Positions 25,487 to 36,009 are shown, counted from the stretch's first letter. The stretch: DNA of 64,000 nucleotides from Roseovarius sp. TE539 (GCF_003298505.1 NZ_QNGB01000007.1:105402-169401), one strand, 5' to 3'. Numbers and translations are program-made. The notes: generated by a model from the sequence alone, not told the origin.

Positions 25487-25524
25487 GTCCGAGATATAGG
25501 CCTTACAGGTCCCCGCGCCAATGG

Positions 25525-25962
25525 CTAATTGCCGGTCGCACGGGCGCGTGCCGCCTCGCTGTCGTGATGTGACAGCCCGAGTGCTTCGCGCGCCTCCTCG
25601 ACAACCTGCATTTCCGCGCCATCCTCGACCCCGTCGGCTTCAACCACCTCCCACAGCGCCTCCAGCGCGTCGCGCCGGGCTTCGAACGTAACGGTTTCAC
25701 GGATAAGATGAGCGAAACGGTCCGTGCCCGGCGCCTGCGCCTCGAGCCGCTCGCAGGTTGCCCGCATCTTTGCCGCCTCGATCGGCTTGAGGCCGTTGAG
25801 CCGCGCCAGAATGCGGTCTATGCGGCTGATTTCCTCGACCTGATAGGTCCTGTCCGATTTCGCCACCCGGACCATCAGCGCGCCGAGAGCGAGATTTGCA
25901 TCCGGTTCGGGAAGCGGAGCGGGGCGCGGAGCACGGAAGTGGTTCAGAATCCGGGACAGCAT
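25525..25962 (-). CDS. TerB-like protein, copy 1
   Basis: The 145-residue protein aligns with the TerB-like protein just downstream: GALMVRVAKSDRTYQVEEIS corresponds to the first acidic repeat and ALEALWEVVEADGVEDGAE to the second. In the first repeat the usual DG turn is SDRTY, so metal binding there may differ. A longer frame extends upstream, but the ATG at 25962 gives the family-like start MLSRILNHFRAPRPAP. No clear ribosome-binding site is seen. It is first of a three-gene minus-strand operon. Confidence 0.8.
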   Translation of the reverse strand: MLSRILNHFRAPRPAPLPEPDANLALGALMVRVAKSDRTYQVEEISRIDRILARLNGLKPIEAAKMRATCERLEAQAPGTDRFAHLIRETVTFEARRDALEALWEVVEADGVEDGAEMQVVEEAREALGLSHHDSEAARARATGN

Positions 25963-26124
25963 GGGATGACAATAGGCATCCCGCGGCGGTGTTGACAAAG
26001 GAATTTCTCGAGGCTTGTCCACAGCCGTGTCGGCCCGGCCATCCGCTTGCCACAATTGCTCCGCAAAATCTTCGCGATCCGGGGTCACGCTCACTCCACC
26101 AGGGGATGGAAACGGAGAGCCGTC

Positions 26125-26586
26125 ATGAAGAGCATGGGCGGGCTTGGTCGGGTCTGCGCGGATACGCAGGACCGCCTTGAACGGGTGCGGAAAACGAGCC
26201 CGGCCGAACAGAGAGAATTCGCCCGCGGCTGTGACTGGAGTCCGGGCACGACGGATGTGCTGGGGTGGATCATGGCGCAGCGGCACGTGGACCTGACCAC
26301 GGCGGTATGTGTGTTCCTCAACGGTCAACCAGAGAGATTCAACTACTTTTCAAAACGTGATGTGCCCGAAGGGTTCGCAGCGGAGTGCCGGCTTCTGGAC
26401 AACATATGCCAGCGTATCAATTGCGGCTTCTATCTGCCCGGCACCTCACCCGGACCGGAATTGATGGCGCGGGTCCGATCGTGGATGGCGGCTCAGGCCG
26501 AGGATCGCGCAGAAGCAAAGCGCGGCCGGTGGGTGCTCAGCGATGAGATACTCATGCCGGTCCTCGGATGTGACGAAGACGCCTGA
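26125..26586 (+). CDS. DUF4274-like protein
   Basis: The 153-residue soluble protein has a pattern recalling DUF4274: AEQREFARGCDWSPGTTDVL followed by GWIMAQRHVDLTTAVCVFLNG (about residues 26-70), where a short aromatic/acidic motif precedes a 'distant residues, low yield' helix common to the domain. Function is unknown. GGAGA sits seven bases before the ATG. It is divergent from the TerB operon and convergent with the dehydrogenase gene. Confidence 0.55.
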   Translation: MKSMGGLGRVCADTQDRLERVRKTSPAEQREFARGCDWSPGTTDVLGWIMAQRHVDLTTAVCVFLNGQPERFNYFSKRDVPEGFAAECRLLDNICQRINCGFYLPGTSPGPELMARVRSWMAAQAEDRAEAKRGRWVLSDEILMPVLGCDEDA

Positions 26587-26611
26587 GGGGCCAGGTGGCC
26601 GCGCCGCGGTT

Positions 26612-27988
26612 TCAGTTGCGTGGCGGCACGAGCTTGCCCGGATTGAGGATGTCGCCGGGATCAAGGGCCTGCTTGAGCACGCCCATGAGTTGCCAGGCAT
26701 CGCCGTGTTCCGCCTCCATGAAACGCTGCTTTCCGACACCTATTCCGTGCTCACCCGTGGCGGTTCCACCAAGCGCCAGGGCGCGGGCCACCATTTGGTC
26801 GGCAACGTGGCGCGCCCGGGCCATCTCGTCCTCGTCATGCTCGTCCAGAAGAAGGACGGCATGGAAGTTGCCGTCCCCGACATGCCCCAGGATCGGCCCC
26901 TGAACACCTGCCTCCTCCAGATCGGCCCGCGTGCCTTCGATCGCCTCCGCAAGGCGCGATACGGGCACGCATATATCGGTGACCACGGCACGCGCCCCCG
27001 GCCGCAAGGCCAGAATTGCATAAAAGGCATTGTGCCGCATGGTCCAAAGTGCGGTACGCTCCTCCGGACGGGTGGCGCGGTCAAACCCGGTTCCGCCATG
27101 CTCCTGCGCGATGTCACCGAACGTTTCCGAGGTCTCCTTGACGCCGCTTTCGGAGCCGTGGAATTCCAGAAGCAGGTGCGGCATGACCGGCAGGTTGGTG
27201 CCGGAGAACGCGTTCACCGCTTCGATGCTGGCGCGGTCCATCAGTTCGATACGTGCAACGGGAAGGCCCATCTGTATGGTTTCGATGACGGTTGTGACGG
27301 CATCCTGGACCGACGGAAAGGCGCAGACGGCGCTGGCCACGGCTTCCGGCTGGCCGTGCAGGCGCAGCGTGAGTTCAGTGATCAGGCCCAGCGTCCCCTC
27401 GGCGCCGACGAAGAGCGACGTGAGGTCGTAGCCCGAAGAGGATTTGCGCGCCCGCGTCCCGGTTCTGATGATCCGCCCCTCCGCCGTCACGACCTCGAGC
27501 CCCAGTACGTTCTCGCGCATGGTTCCGTAACGTACAGCGGTGGTGCCGCTGGCCCGTGTGGAGGCCATGCCGCCAAGTGTGGCGTTCGCTCCGGGGTCGA
27601 TGGGAAAGAAAAGCCCGGTGGCCCGCAGTTCCTCGTTGAGGGCCTCCCGGGTCACGCCGGGCTGCAGCCGAACGTCCATATCTTCCTGGTTGACCTCGAT
27701 CACCCGGTTCATGCGGGAAAAATCCACGCTGACACCGCCGTGAAACGCCTGTGCCTGGCCTTCCAGCGACGTGCCCACACCCCAGCCGACAACCGGACAC
27801 CCCTCGGCGACGCAGATCCGGATGATCTCGGCGACCTCCCGGGTGGTCTCGGGGTAGGCGACGGCATCCGGGGGCGCATCGTGAAAATGGGATTCGCTTC
27901 GCCCGTGCAGATCGAGATCGGACTTGGACCGGGTCAGCCGATGGCCTAGTAATGCCGACAGTCCGGCGATTGCGTCCTGAATGCCCAT
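26612..27988 (-). CDS. GlcD/D-lactate-dehydrogenase-type FAD-binding oxidoreductase
   Basis: This 458-residue flavoprotein has the vanillyl-alcohol-oxidase FAD fold, with PVVGWGVGTSLEGQAQA and PGANATLGGMASTRASGTTA as the phosphate-binding segments, and the C-terminal FAD-oxidase domain with GHVGDGNFHAVL and TGEHGIGVGKQRFMEAEHG. The pattern fits (R)-2-hydroxyacid dehydrogenases. No iron-sulfur or GlcE/GlcF partners are adjacent, so D-lactate is more likely than glycolate. The ATG at 27988 is preferred because GAGGG lies six bases upstream; ATG 28000 is an alternative. It is divergent from the ClC channel. Confidence 0.85.
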   Translation of the reverse strand: MGIQDAIAGLSALLGHRLTRSKSDLDLHGRSESHFHDAPPDAVAYPETTREVAEIIRICVAEGCPVVGWGVGTSLEGQAQAFHGGVSVDFSRMNRVIEVNQEDMDVRLQPGVTREALNEELRATGLFFPIDPGANATLGGMASTRASGTTAVRYGTMRENVLGLEVVTAEGRIIRTGTRARKSSSGYDLTSLFVGAEGTLGLITELTLRLHGQPEAVASAVCAFPSVQDAVTTVIETIQMGLPVARIELMDRASIEAVNAFSGTNLPVMPHLLLEFHGSESGVKETSETFGDIAQEHGGTGFDRATRPEERTALWTMRHNAFYAILALRPGARAVVTDICVPVSRLAEAIEGTRADLEEAGVQGPILGHVGDGNFHAVLLLDEHDEDEMARARHVADQMVARALALGGTATGEHGIGVGKQRFMEAEHGDAWQLMGVLKQALDPGDILNPGKLVPPRN

Positions 27989-28075
27989 TGCGGCCCTCAT
28001 GCCTGTTTTCGTTCGGCAACAATAGGCCACGGCGCGGTGAGGATAAAGCCCGCCCGGGCAGGTAACGGAAGGCCG

Positions 28076-29764
28076 ATGTCGGAGCCGGGCAAGTCAATCT
28101 GGTCCCAGAAATACGCTGCGGCGATCAGCGGGACGCGCAAGGCGTGGCAAGTAATGCTGGACCGGGGGCCAAGCCAGTTCCAGTTCTGGTTGATTGCCCT
28201 GGTGATCGGGATTGCGGCGGGCTTTGCCGCGCTGGCGTTTCGAAAGGGCATCACCGCGTTGCAGGGGCTGGCATACGGCACGCAGGATCCGGGGCGCATT
28301 CACAGCATAGCCGAGGCATTGCCCTGGTACTGGCTTCTTCTCGTGCCGATCTGCGGCGGCCTTGTCGTGGGGTTGATCCTGCATCATTTCACCGATGACG
28401 GGCGTGTGAGGTCGGTCGCGGACGTGATCCACGGCGCGGCGATGGAGGAAGGCCGGGTCGAGGGCCGGGCGGGCCTCGCCTCGGCCGTGGCGTCGCTCGT
28501 GACGCTCGGAACCGGCGGGTCCTCGGGGCGCGAGGGGCCGGTCGTTCACCTGGCCGGCGTGATATCATCATGGGTGAGCGAGCGGATCAACGCCGACGGT
28601 ATCACGGGTCGGGACCTTTTGGGATGTGCCGTTGCCGCCGCGGTTTCGGCGTCGTTCAACGCGCCCATTGCCGGCGCCCTTTTCGCGCTCGAAGTGGTGC
28701 TGCGCCATTTTGCCGTGCATGCCTTCGCGCCCATCGTGATCGCGAGCGTCGCCGGCACGATCATAAACCGGCTGGAATTCGGCGACATAACGGAGTTCAG
28801 CCTGCCACTGGCCAGCGCCCTTGAGTTTTACGTGGAGTTGCCGGCCTTCCTGATCCTCGGCCTTGTCTGCGGTGTCGTGGCGACGGCGCTCATGCATGCC
28901 ATATTCTTTGCCGAGGACTGGGCCAGCCATGTCCAGATCCGGCTTAAACTGCCGCGATGGATGCGTCCCGCGCTGGCCGGGGCGCTTGTGGGTGCCCTGG
29001 CGATCTGGTTTCCCCACATAATCGGCGTCGGCTACGAGACAACGTCGGCGGCCCTGACAGGCGAGTTGATCCTGCACGAGGCGGTGATTTTCGCGGTCCT
29101 CAAGGTCGTGGCGGTTTCAATAACGATTGGCGGACGGATGGGCGGCGGCGTGTTTTCGCCCTCCCTGATGGTGGGTGCGCTGACGGGGCTGGCCTTTGGC
29201 CTGATCGCGACCGGGATATTTCCGGACGTGTCCGGATCGCATACGCTTTACGCGTTGGCCGGCATGGGCGCGGTTGCCGCGGCCGTTCTGGGCGCACCGA
29301 TTTCGACGACACTGATCGTGTTCGAACTGACAGGTGATTGGCAGACGGGGCTGGCGGTCATGGTTGCCGTTTCCATGTCAACCGCCCTGGGATCGCGTCT
29401 GGTGCGGCGGTCGTTCTTCCTGACCCAGCTGGAAAGGCGCGGCGTTCGCCTGGCCGCCGGGCCGCAGGCCTATCTTCTCTCGATGTTCCGCGTGGGGCGG
29501 GTGATGCGGGCGCCCGACAGCCCGCGCAGCGCCCCGGCCGAACAGTGCTGGGAGTTGATTGAAGACGGCATTTACGTCGATGCGAACGCGACCCTCGAAG
29601 CGGCGATGCCGCTTTTCGACAAGGCGGGGATTGTGTTCATACCGGTCGTGTCGCTCAGAGGAGAGGGCAAACCGCCCGAACTTGCCGGGGCGCTGTTTCA
29701 TGTGGATGCTCTCAAGACCTACAACCGCGCCCTGGCCGCCGTTTCTGCCGAGGAACACAGCTGA
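28076..29764 (+). CDS. ClC-family chloride channel or antiporter with C-terminal CBS-like region
   Basis: The 562-residue integral membrane protein has the ClC signature GTGGSSGREGPVVHLAG with the gating glutamate in GREGP (about residue 152), the second GGGVFSPSLMVGALTG, and the later GMGAVAAAVLGAPISTTLIV. About ten hydrophobic helices are visible. The last 110 residues (ELIEDGIYVDANATLEAAMP, LFDKAGIVFIPVVSL) resemble a single CBS motif. Presence of the gating Glu fits either a channel or a proton-coupled antiporter. The start at 28076 follows GGAAG. No obvious functional partner is adjacent. Confidence 0.9.
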   Translation: MSEPGKSIWSQKYAAAISGTRKAWQVMLDRGPSQFQFWLIALVIGIAAGFAALAFRKGITALQGLAYGTQDPGRIHSIAEALPWYWLLLVPICGGLVVGLILHHFTDDGRVRSVADVIHGAAMEEGRVEGRAGLASAVASLVTLGTGGSSGREGPVVHLAGVISSWVSERINADGITGRDLLGCAVAAAVSASFNAPIAGALFALEVVLRHFAVHAFAPIVIASVAGTIINRLEFGDITEFSLPLASALEFYVELPAFLILGLVCGVVATALMHAIFFAEDWASHVQIRLKLPRWMRPALAGALVGALAIWFPHIIGVGYETTSAALTGELILHEAVIFAVLKVVAVSITIGGRMGGGVFSPSLMVGALTGLAFGLIATGIFPDVSGSHTLYALAGMGAVAAAVLGAPISTTLIVFELTGDWQTGLAVMVAVSMSTALGSRLVRRSFFLTQLERRGVRLAAGPQAYLLSMFRVGRVMRAPDSPRSAPAEQCWELIEDGIYVDANATLEAAMPLFDKAGIVFIPVVSLRGEGKPPELAGALFHVDALKTYNRALAAVSAEEHS

Positions 29765-29854
29765 TCGGCGTCGGCGCTTGCGGTGTGTCCGGCCTGCATG
29801 CTTCCCCGGCATGTCATGCGGGCCGAACGTGCACGAAGGTCGTGGCGCGACGGA

Positions 29855-30196
29855 TCAGACCCTTTCGACCGTCACATCGTCGTTGCCGTGGAAGGCGAGG
29901 TATCCCTTTATCCGCTCCATACCGTCGAGAGGATTTTCATAGCTCCATGCGGCGTCGTCGATGGTCCGGCTCTTGGTGACGATGGAGTAATAGCTTGCAT
30001 CCCCCTTGTGCGGGCAGTGGCTGGTGCGATCGCTTTCGTCGAGAAAGGCCGTGGCGATATCCTCTCGCGGGAAGTAGATCACGTCGGGGTAGCCGTCTTC
30101 GCTGAGTTCCAATGCATTTCTGCTTTCGCCCAGGACCGCGCCTCCGGCGCGCACCACCCAGGTGCCCTCGGCACTGCGTATCTTGATATCGGACAT
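29855..30196 (-). CDS. DUF427-domain protein
   Basis: The 113-residue protein is a compact beta-barrel DUF427 domain with the conserved DVIYFPREDIATAFLDES and TSHCPHKGDASYYSIV, ending with NPLDGMERIKGYLAFHG. The histidine/cysteine motif HCPHKG is characteristic. Function is unestablished. AAGGAAA lies just before the ATG at 30196; five extra residues from an upstream in-frame start are probably untranslated. It is convergent with the ClC gene and upstream of nothing in the same direction for about 90 bases. Confidence 0.85.
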   Translation of the reverse strand: MSDIKIRSAEGTWVVRAGGAVLGESRNALELSEDGYPDVIYFPREDIATAFLDESDRTSHCPHKGDASYYSIVTKSRTIDDAAWSYENPLDGMERIKGYLAFHGNDDVTVERV

Positions 30197-30257
30197 GTGG
30201 TTTCCTTCCATGTTCGCGAGAATTTCAGTGTTGCCCCGACTTCATGACATCCGGGTG

Positions 30258-32060
30258 TCAAAGCGGTGCAGTCGCTTCCTCCAACCATAGCCGCGCACGC
30301 GCCGATAGCCGAGGCCCGATTTTATCGCGGCATTGTGCATGGTAACCGTCCAGCCATTCACGCTCGGGCCGGCAGAGCATGTCAATCTCGACAAGACGGC
30401 GGTCAACGGGGACGAAATTCAGGGTTTCAAAGCACAGCTTTCCGTGCTGATCGCCATCGGGCAGGGGGTCGGCGGGTGTCACCACCAGCAGGTTCTCGAT
30501 CCGGATTCCGAACGCCCCCTCGCGGTAGTAACCCGGCTCGTTCGAGACGATCATGCCGGGCCTTAGGGGAACCTCGCTTATGCGGGACAGGCGCTGCGGC
30601 CCCTCGTGGACACAAAGATGCACCCCGACGCCGTGACCGGTGCCGTGGGCATAATCCTGATCGGCCAACCAGAGGGGATGACGCGCGATGGCGTCCAGGT
30701 CGCGCCCGGCCAGCCCTTCGGGCCACCGGGTCCGGGACATGGCAATCATGCCCTGAAGCACACGGGTGAAGGCCGCGCGCTCGTCCTCTCCCGGATCCCC
30801 GACGGGCAGGGTCCGGGTGATGTCGGTGGTGCCATCCAGGTATTGCCCGCCACTGTCCAGTACCAGGATATCGCCCGCCTCCAGCCGGCGGTTCGAGGTA
30901 TCGGTCACGCGGTAATGCGCCAGCGCCCCGTGCGGGCCACTGCCTGCAATCGTGCTGAAACTGATGTCCAGCAACTCGCCGGTCGCCCTCCGGCAGGCCT
31001 CGAGTTTCTGAACCACGTCGATCTCGGCAAGGGTGCCCTCGGGCTGGTCATCGAACCACGCCAGGAACTCGCACATCGCCGCCGCGTCACGCAGGTGCGC
31101 GTTGCGGGTTGCCGCGATCTCGGAGTCGTTCTTGCAGGCCTTGGGCAGGATCGTGGGGTCTTCGCCCCAGTCATGGGCCACGCCGGCCGCGTCGAGCTGT
31201 TGCACCACCCATAGCGGGACGCTGCCGCGATCAAGCCGTACCCGGCCCGTGAGACTGCGCAGGCCGGGACCGAAGGCTTCCGGCGGCCGGATTGTCACCT
31301 CGTCGCCCAGATGCCTGCGTGCCGCATCGTCCAGCTTCGCCGTCTCCACAAAGAACGTCAGATGGCCGTTCGCGTGAAGGATCGCGAAGCCATGCGGCAC
31401 CGGGTTGTGCGGAATGTCACTGCCACGGATATTGAGAAGCCAGGCGATCGAGTCGCCCAGCGTAAGCACCGCGGCCTCCTGTCCGGCGGCGCCAAGTGAC
31501 CGGCCCAGCCTGTCGCGCTTGGATTCGTGTGTTTCCCCGGCGAGGTTTTCGGCATAGGGCACGATCTTTCCGCACGGCGGGGACGGACGGTCCGGCCAGA
31601 TCCGGTCGACCAGATTTTCCATCGGCTGCAATGTGATCGCGCTGTCGGACAAACGCTCTTCGAGGTCGCCGACCTGCCCGGCGCTGTAAAGCCACGGATC
31701 GAACCCCAGGGTGCCGCCATCGGGCAAACCGGCGCGCAGCCAGTCGGCGAGCCGGGTTTCGGGAAAGTCCACTGGGGTTATGACCGTCGTATCCACCTGC
31801 GTGCGTGCCTGTTCGCGATAGCGGCCATCCACGAAAAGACCGGCGGTTTCCGCGAGCACTGCACAAAATCCGGCAGAGCCGGTGAAGCCTGTCAACCAGG
31901 CAAGCCTTTCGTCACCGGGTGCCACGTATTCGCCCTGATGGGCGTCTGAGCGTGGTACCAGATACCCCGCGATCCCTTCCCGCGCCATGATCTCGCGCAG
32001 CGCGGCGATGCGCGGCGGCCCCTGATCGGGGCGGGCGGTATCTTCGAAACTCTGGAACAT
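30258..32060 (-). CDS. pepP: Xaa-Pro aminopeptidase (M24B family)
   Basis: This 600-residue cytoplasmic dipeptidyl-type peptidase removes N-terminal residues preceding proline. Two creatinase-like N-terminal domains (about residues 15-300) precede the pita-bread catalytic domain, whose five metal ligands are visible: Asp in ILVLDSGGQY, Asp in GTTDITRT, His in YAHGTGHGVGVHLCVHEGP, Glu in VSNEPGYY and Glu in IRIENLLV. At 600 residues it is the long bacterial/eukaryotic-cytosolic form rather than E. coli PepP. AGGA precedes the ATG. The symbol is used for the family and not as a strict orthologue claim. Confidence 0.92.
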   Translation of the reverse strand: MFQSFEDTARPDQGPPRIAALREIMAREGIAGYLVPRSDAHQGEYVAPGDERLAWLTGFTGSAGFCAVLAETAGLFVDGRYREQARTQVDTTVITPVDFPETRLADWLRAGLPDGGTLGFDPWLYSAGQVGDLEERLSDSAITLQPMENLVDRIWPDRPSPPCGKIVPYAENLAGETHESKRDRLGRSLGAAGQEAAVLTLGDSIAWLLNIRGSDIPHNPVPHGFAILHANGHLTFFVETAKLDDAARRHLGDEVTIRPPEAFGPGLRSLTGRVRLDRGSVPLWVVQQLDAAGVAHDWGEDPTILPKACKNDSEIAATRNAHLRDAAAMCEFLAWFDDQPEGTLAEIDVVQKLEACRRATGELLDISFSTIAGSGPHGALAHYRVTDTSNRRLEAGDILVLDSGGQYLDGTTDITRTLPVGDPGEDERAAFTRVLQGMIAMSRTRWPEGLAGRDLDAIARHPLWLADQDYAHGTGHGVGVHLCVHEGPQRLSRISEVPLRPGMIVSNEPGYYREGAFGIRIENLLVVTPADPLPDGDQHGKLCFETLNFVPVDRRLVEIDMLCRPEREWLDGYHAQCRDKIGPRLSARARLWLEEATAPL

Positions 32061-32173
32061 GGATTTTCCTGCACGCGTCCTGATCCCCGATTGCTAGCCA
32101 AGCGCGGCCGGAAGATCAATCGCGCCTTTGCCCGGACCGCCGGGCGGCCGGTCGGCAGGGGCGCGGACGAAGT

Positions 32174-32806
32174 TCAGATCTTCTTCAGGTAACCATTCGG
32201 CGCATAGGTCGCGTTCTGGCCGAACATGTCGCAGTACTGGCGGGCGATTTCGAACATCCCGGGGGCGTTGGCCATGAACTCGGCTATCGCGCGGTTGGGG
32301 CCGCCCTGGTAGCGTTCGCTGACCCCCAATTCGTCAAGCAAGCCGTCCTCCATCACCAGAAGGTCCCCAGAGACCATGTGCTGAGCAAGAAAATTCAGTG
32401 CGGCAAGGCAGCATGCGTGGGTATGTGCCGAATCCTCCAGAACGAACCAGGGGCGTGGCGCCTCGTGAAGGCCGTGTCTTTCGAAGGCCGGCCAGAGGTT
32501 CGTCACGTCCCCTTCGATGAAAATGATCCGATCATCCTGCAGCGCGGGAGGCGTCACGTCTATGGAATGGACGGGAGTGCCAAAGCCGTAGCACTGTAGC
32601 AGATCGGCCAGCCACAAGGCGCTCCCGCCTGCATGAGAGCCGATCTCGATCACGGTTCCCGGTTCCAGATCCCAGATCGCCCTTGCCTGGATGGCCATGT
32701 CAATCGGGCTTCGCAGGCATGCGATCCCGCGATAGCTATACTGCATTACGCCATCCTGATAGGCGCGCAGGAAGGTTTGCGTGAACGCGGAATCGAACGG
32801 TCGCAT
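32174..32806 (-). CDS. CmcI/cephalosporin-hydroxylase-like SAM methyltransferase
   Basis: The 210-residue protein has a Rossmann methyltransferase core: GTVIEIGSHAGGSALWLADL (glycine-rich SAM loop near residue 52), VHSIDVTPP (acidic loop), ALQDDRIIFIEGDVTN and SGDLLVMEDGLLDELG. This matches the CmcI/RhmB family, which methylates sugars or small metabolites. The natural substrate is not apparent; flanking genes are a peptidase and cobalt-chelatase subunits. The ATG at 32806 has GGAGG six bases upstream and is preferred to a start 20 codons earlier. Confidence 0.75.
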   Translation of the reverse strand: MRPFDSAFTQTFLRAYQDGVMQYSYRGIACLRSPIDMAIQARAIWDLEPGTVIEIGSHAGGSALWLADLLQCYGFGTPVHSIDVTPPALQDDRIIFIEGDVTNLWPAFERHGLHEAPRPWFVLEDSAHTHACCLAALNFLAQHMVSGDLLVMEDGLLDELGVSERYQGGPNRAIAEFMANAPGMFEIARQYCDMFGQNATYAPNGYLKKI

Positions 32807-32904
32807 CGGGAGCCTCCGGCCTTTTCGAAGGCAAGGTTCGCACATGCGCCGCGTCAGTCCAGTCACGGCTGTTCACATGGTCGCGCACCGAAGGAAACGG
32901 GCGA

Positions 32905-34782
32905 TCAGCCCGCTTTCTTGATACCCATCATCCGTGCCCGTGCTCTGGGATCGTGATCAAAGAGCGCCGCAAGTTGTTCGGTCATGGCGCCGGCGAGTTG
33001 ATCGACATCCGTGATCGTAACGGCGCGGTCATAGTAGCGCGTCACGTCATGGCCGATGCCTATCGCCAGGAGCTCCACCTGGCGCCGCCGCTCCACCATC
33101 GCGATCACGTCGCGCAGATGTTTTTCCAGGTAGTTGGCGGGGTTGACCGACAGGGTGCTGTCATCGACCGGGGCGCCGTCGGAAATGACCATGAGGATCT
33201 TGCGGGCCTCGCGGCGCATCGCCATGCGCCGATGGGCCCATTCCAGCGCCTCACCGTCGATGTTTTCCTTCAGGAGCCCCTCTTTCATCATCAGGCCGAG
33301 ATTGTCGCGCGTGCGCCGCATCGGCGCGTCGGCGGATTTGTATATGATATGGCGCAGGTCGTTGAGCCGGCCCGGCATCTGTGGCCGTCCCTCGCCAAGC
33401 CATGTCTCGCGGGAGCGTCCGCCCTTCCAGGCGCGGGTGGTGAAGCCCAGGATCTCGACCTTGACGTCGCAGCGTTCCAGGGTCCGGGCGAGCACATCGG
33501 CACAGATCGCCGCGATCGAAATGGGGCGTCCGCGCATTGAGCCGGAATTGTCCAGCAGCAGCGTCACCACCGTGTCGCGGAATTCGGTATCCTTCTCGAC
33601 CTTGAAGGAAAGCGGCGTGGTGGGATTGGCCACGACCCGGGCCAGACGGCCGGCATCGAGAATGCCTTCCTCACGGTCGAATTCCCAGGCACGGTTCTGT
33701 TGTGCCTGCAGGCGCCGTTGCAGCTTGTTGGCCAATCGCCCCACGGCCCCCTTGAGCGGCTCCAGTTGCTGATCCAGATAGGCGCGCAGACGTTCAAGCT
33801 CGACCGGTTCGGCAAGCTCGTCGGCGCGGATTTCCTCGTCATGCTCGGTGCTGAACACGGCATATTCCGGGTCTGCCTCGGAAACGGGTTGCGGCGCGGG
33901 CGGTTCCAGCGGCGCCTCGCCCTCGGGCATCTCGGTTTCGTCGCCCATCTCGTCGTCGGCCATGTCATCCATGCTGACCTGCGCCTGGGCAGCATCCTGC
34001 TGCTCGTCCTGGGTCTGTTCGGGATCGGCCTCGGCATCCTCGGTGTCGTCGTCTTCTTCACCGCTGCTGTCGGGGTCTTCCTGTTCCTCGGCGGTTTCCT
34101 CGGCCTCGTCCTCCTGCTCGTCATCCGGCGCGTCCGGGTCCTCGCCCAATTGGTCGCCATAGCCGAGGTCACGGATGATCTGCCGGGCAAAGCGGGCGAA
34201 TTCGGCCTGATCTGCAAGCCGCTCCTCAAGGCCGTCCAGAGTTCCGCCGGCTTCCTGTTCGATGAAGCCCTGCCACAGGCGCATGACGTTGCCGGCACCC
34301 TCGGGCATCTCGCGTCCGGTGGCCAGATGGCGGATCATGTAACCGGCCGCAACCGGGAGCGGCGCGTCGGCGGCATCGGTGATCTGGTCATATCCGCGCT
34401 TGCGGGCGTCCGAGGCTATCTTGGCGTCGATGTTGCCCGCCGTGCCCGGCATCTCGCGGGCGCCGACGGCCTCGCAGCGCGCCGTCTCCATGGCCTCGTA
34501 CAGGTCGCGGGCCATTTCGCCATCCGGGCTGTAGCGCGCGTGCAGGGACGCATCGTGATACTTGTGCCTGAGCGCCAGAGCATCCGCGGCCCCCCGGGCC
34601 TGAAGCACCTCGTCTCGCGTCAACCTTCGACTGACCTGCGGCAGACGCATGGAATCGCCCGAAAGCCCCGCCGGATCCAGGCTGTAGGTGACCGAAAGAT
34701 CCGGATCGTCGGCCATCACCTTGGTGGCTTCGGCCAGGGCCTTCTTGAAGGGGTCGGCGGGATTGTCGGAGCTGTTGCTCAT
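32905..34782 (-). CDS. cobT: Cobaltochelatase subunit CobT
   Basis: CobT is the large AAA-partner subunit of the aerobic ATP-dependent cobaltochelatase that inserts cobalt into hydrogenobyrinate diamide for cobalamin synthesis. The 625-residue protein has an N-terminal helical domain, a very acidic low-complexity linker (about residues 200-280), and a C-terminal von Willebrand factor A domain with a MIDAS motif in [17 protein letters not shown]. This split matches CobT of Pseudomonas and Rhodobacter. AAGGAG lies upstream of the start. It follows cobS by 88 bases. Confidence 0.95.
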   Translation of the reverse strand: MSNSSDNPADPFKKALAEATKVMADDPDLSVTYSLDPAGLSGDSMRLPQVSRRLTRDEVLQARGAADALALRHKYHDASLHARYSPDGEMARDLYEAMETARCEAVGAREMPGTAGNIDAKIASDARKRGYDQITDAADAPLPVAAGYMIRHLATGREMPEGAGNVMRLWQGFIEQEAGGTLDGLEERLADQAEFARFARQIIRDLGYGDQLGEDPDAPDDEQEDEAEETAEEQEDPDSSGEEDDDTEDAEADPEQTQDEQQDAAQAQVSMDDMADDEMGDETEMPEGEAPLEPPAPQPVSEADPEYAVFSTEHDEEIRADELAEPVELERLRAYLDQQLEPLKGAVGRLANKLQRRLQAQQNRAWEFDREEGILDAGRLARVVANPTTPLSFKVEKDTEFRDTVVTLLLDNSGSMRGRPISIAAICADVLARTLERCDVKVEILGFTTRAWKGGRSRETWLGEGRPQMPGRLNDLRHIIYKSADAPMRRTRDNLGLMMKEGLLKENIDGEALEWAHRRMAMRREARKILMVISDGAPVDDSTLSVNPANYLEKHLRDVIAMVERRRQVELLAIGIGHDVTRYYDRAVTITDVDQLAGAMTEQLAALFDHDPRARARMMGIKKAG

Positions 34783-34870
34783 GTCATTCTCCTTGCCGTT
34801 GATGCACGGCCGACCATGACGATGGATCCGGCGACGCCGGCGTCAAAGCGCCTTATCGGCAAGCCACGGA

Positions 34871-35857
34871 TCAGCCCAGGCTCGCGCTGGCCGCCGATTC
34901 CGGCAGTTCCTCGTCAAAGCAGCGCTGATAGAATTCCGCCACCGTCTGGCGCTCCAGCTCGTCGCATTTGTTGAGGAAGGTCAGGCGGAAGGCGTATCCG
35001 ACATCCCGGAAGATCGTGGCGTTTTGCGCCCACGTGATCACTGTGCGCGGACTCATCACCGTGCTGAGTTCGCCGTTCATGAACGCGGTGCGCGACAGAT
35101 CGGCCACCGTGACCATCTGGCTGACGATCTTTCGGCCTTCCGCCGTGTTGTAGACCGGGTTCTTCGATAGGACGATATTCGTTTCGGCGTCATGGCTGAG
35201 GTAATTCAGCGTCGCGACCAGGCTCCAGCGGTCCATCTGGCCCTGGTTGATCTGCTGGGTGCCGTGATAAAGGCCCGTGGTGTCGCCAAGGCCCACCGTG
35301 TTCGAGGTTGCAAAAAGCCGGAAGCTCGGGTTCGGCGTGATCACCTCGTTCTGGTCCAGCAGGGTAAGCTTGCCATCGGCCTCCAGAACCCGCTGGATGA
35401 CGAACATCACGTCGGCCCGGCCGGCATCGTATTCGTCGAACACGATCGCTGTCGGGTTGCGCAGTGCCCACGGCAGTATGCCCTCGTGGAACTCGGTCAC
35501 CTGCTTGCCATCCCTCAGCTTGATCGCGTCCTTGCCGATCAGGTCGATCCGGCTGATATGGCTGTCAAGGTTGACGCGCACGCAAGGCCAGTTGAGCCGC
35601 GCCGCCACCTGTTCGATATGGGTCGACTTGCCGGTGCCGTGATACCCTTGGATCATGACACGCCGGTTGTGGGAAAATCCCGCCAGGATCGCCAGAGTGG
35701 TGTCCGGATCGAACTTGTAGGTCGAGTCCACGTCCGGCACACGGTCCGTGCGGTCGGCGAAGCCTTTCACGATCATGTCGGTGTCAATTCCGAACACCTC
35801 ACGGACCGCGATGTCTTCGGTCGGTTTTGCGTTCACGTCGATGCTCCCATCAGCCAT
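34871..35857 (-). CDS. cobS: Cobaltochelatase subunit CobS
   Basis: CobS is the AAA+ ATPase ring subunit working with CobT and CobN. The 328-residue protein has Walker A in [20 protein letters not shown], Walker B in [15 protein letters not shown] and sensor residues in [20 protein letters not shown]. The gene starts at the ATG at 35857, where AAGGA lies seven bases before it and the length matches CobS (about 330 residues); longer in-frame extensions are spurious. No cobN is present in the window. Downstream cobT completes the pair. Confidence 0.95.
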   Translation of the reverse strand: MADGSIDVNAKPTEDIAVREVFGIDTDMIVKGFADRTDRVPDVDSTYKFDPDTTLAILAGFSHNRRVMIQGYHGTGKSTHIEQVAARLNWPCVRVNLDSHISRIDLIGKDAIKLRDGKQVTEFHEGILPWALRNPTAIVFDEYDAGRADVMFVIQRVLEADGKLTLLDQNEVITPNPSFRLFATSNTVGLGDTTGLYHGTQQINQGQMDRWSLVATLNYLSHDAETNIVLSKNPVYNTAEGRKIVSQMVTVADLSRTAFMNGELSTVMSPRTVITWAQNATIFRDVGYAFRLTFLNKCDELERQTVAEFYQRCFDEELPESAASASLG

Positions 35858-36009
35858 TCGGGGATCCTTCAATACGGTCATCCTGTTCGGTTTCGTGGTG
35901 CAACATATTGCGGAGGAGGGCAAGGGGAAGGGCACCCTTGCAGTGGTCGCTGTGGATTGCCGGCCCGGATTCGCGTAACAGGGAGGTCGGAAGCGTTCGG
36001 GATTCGCGA

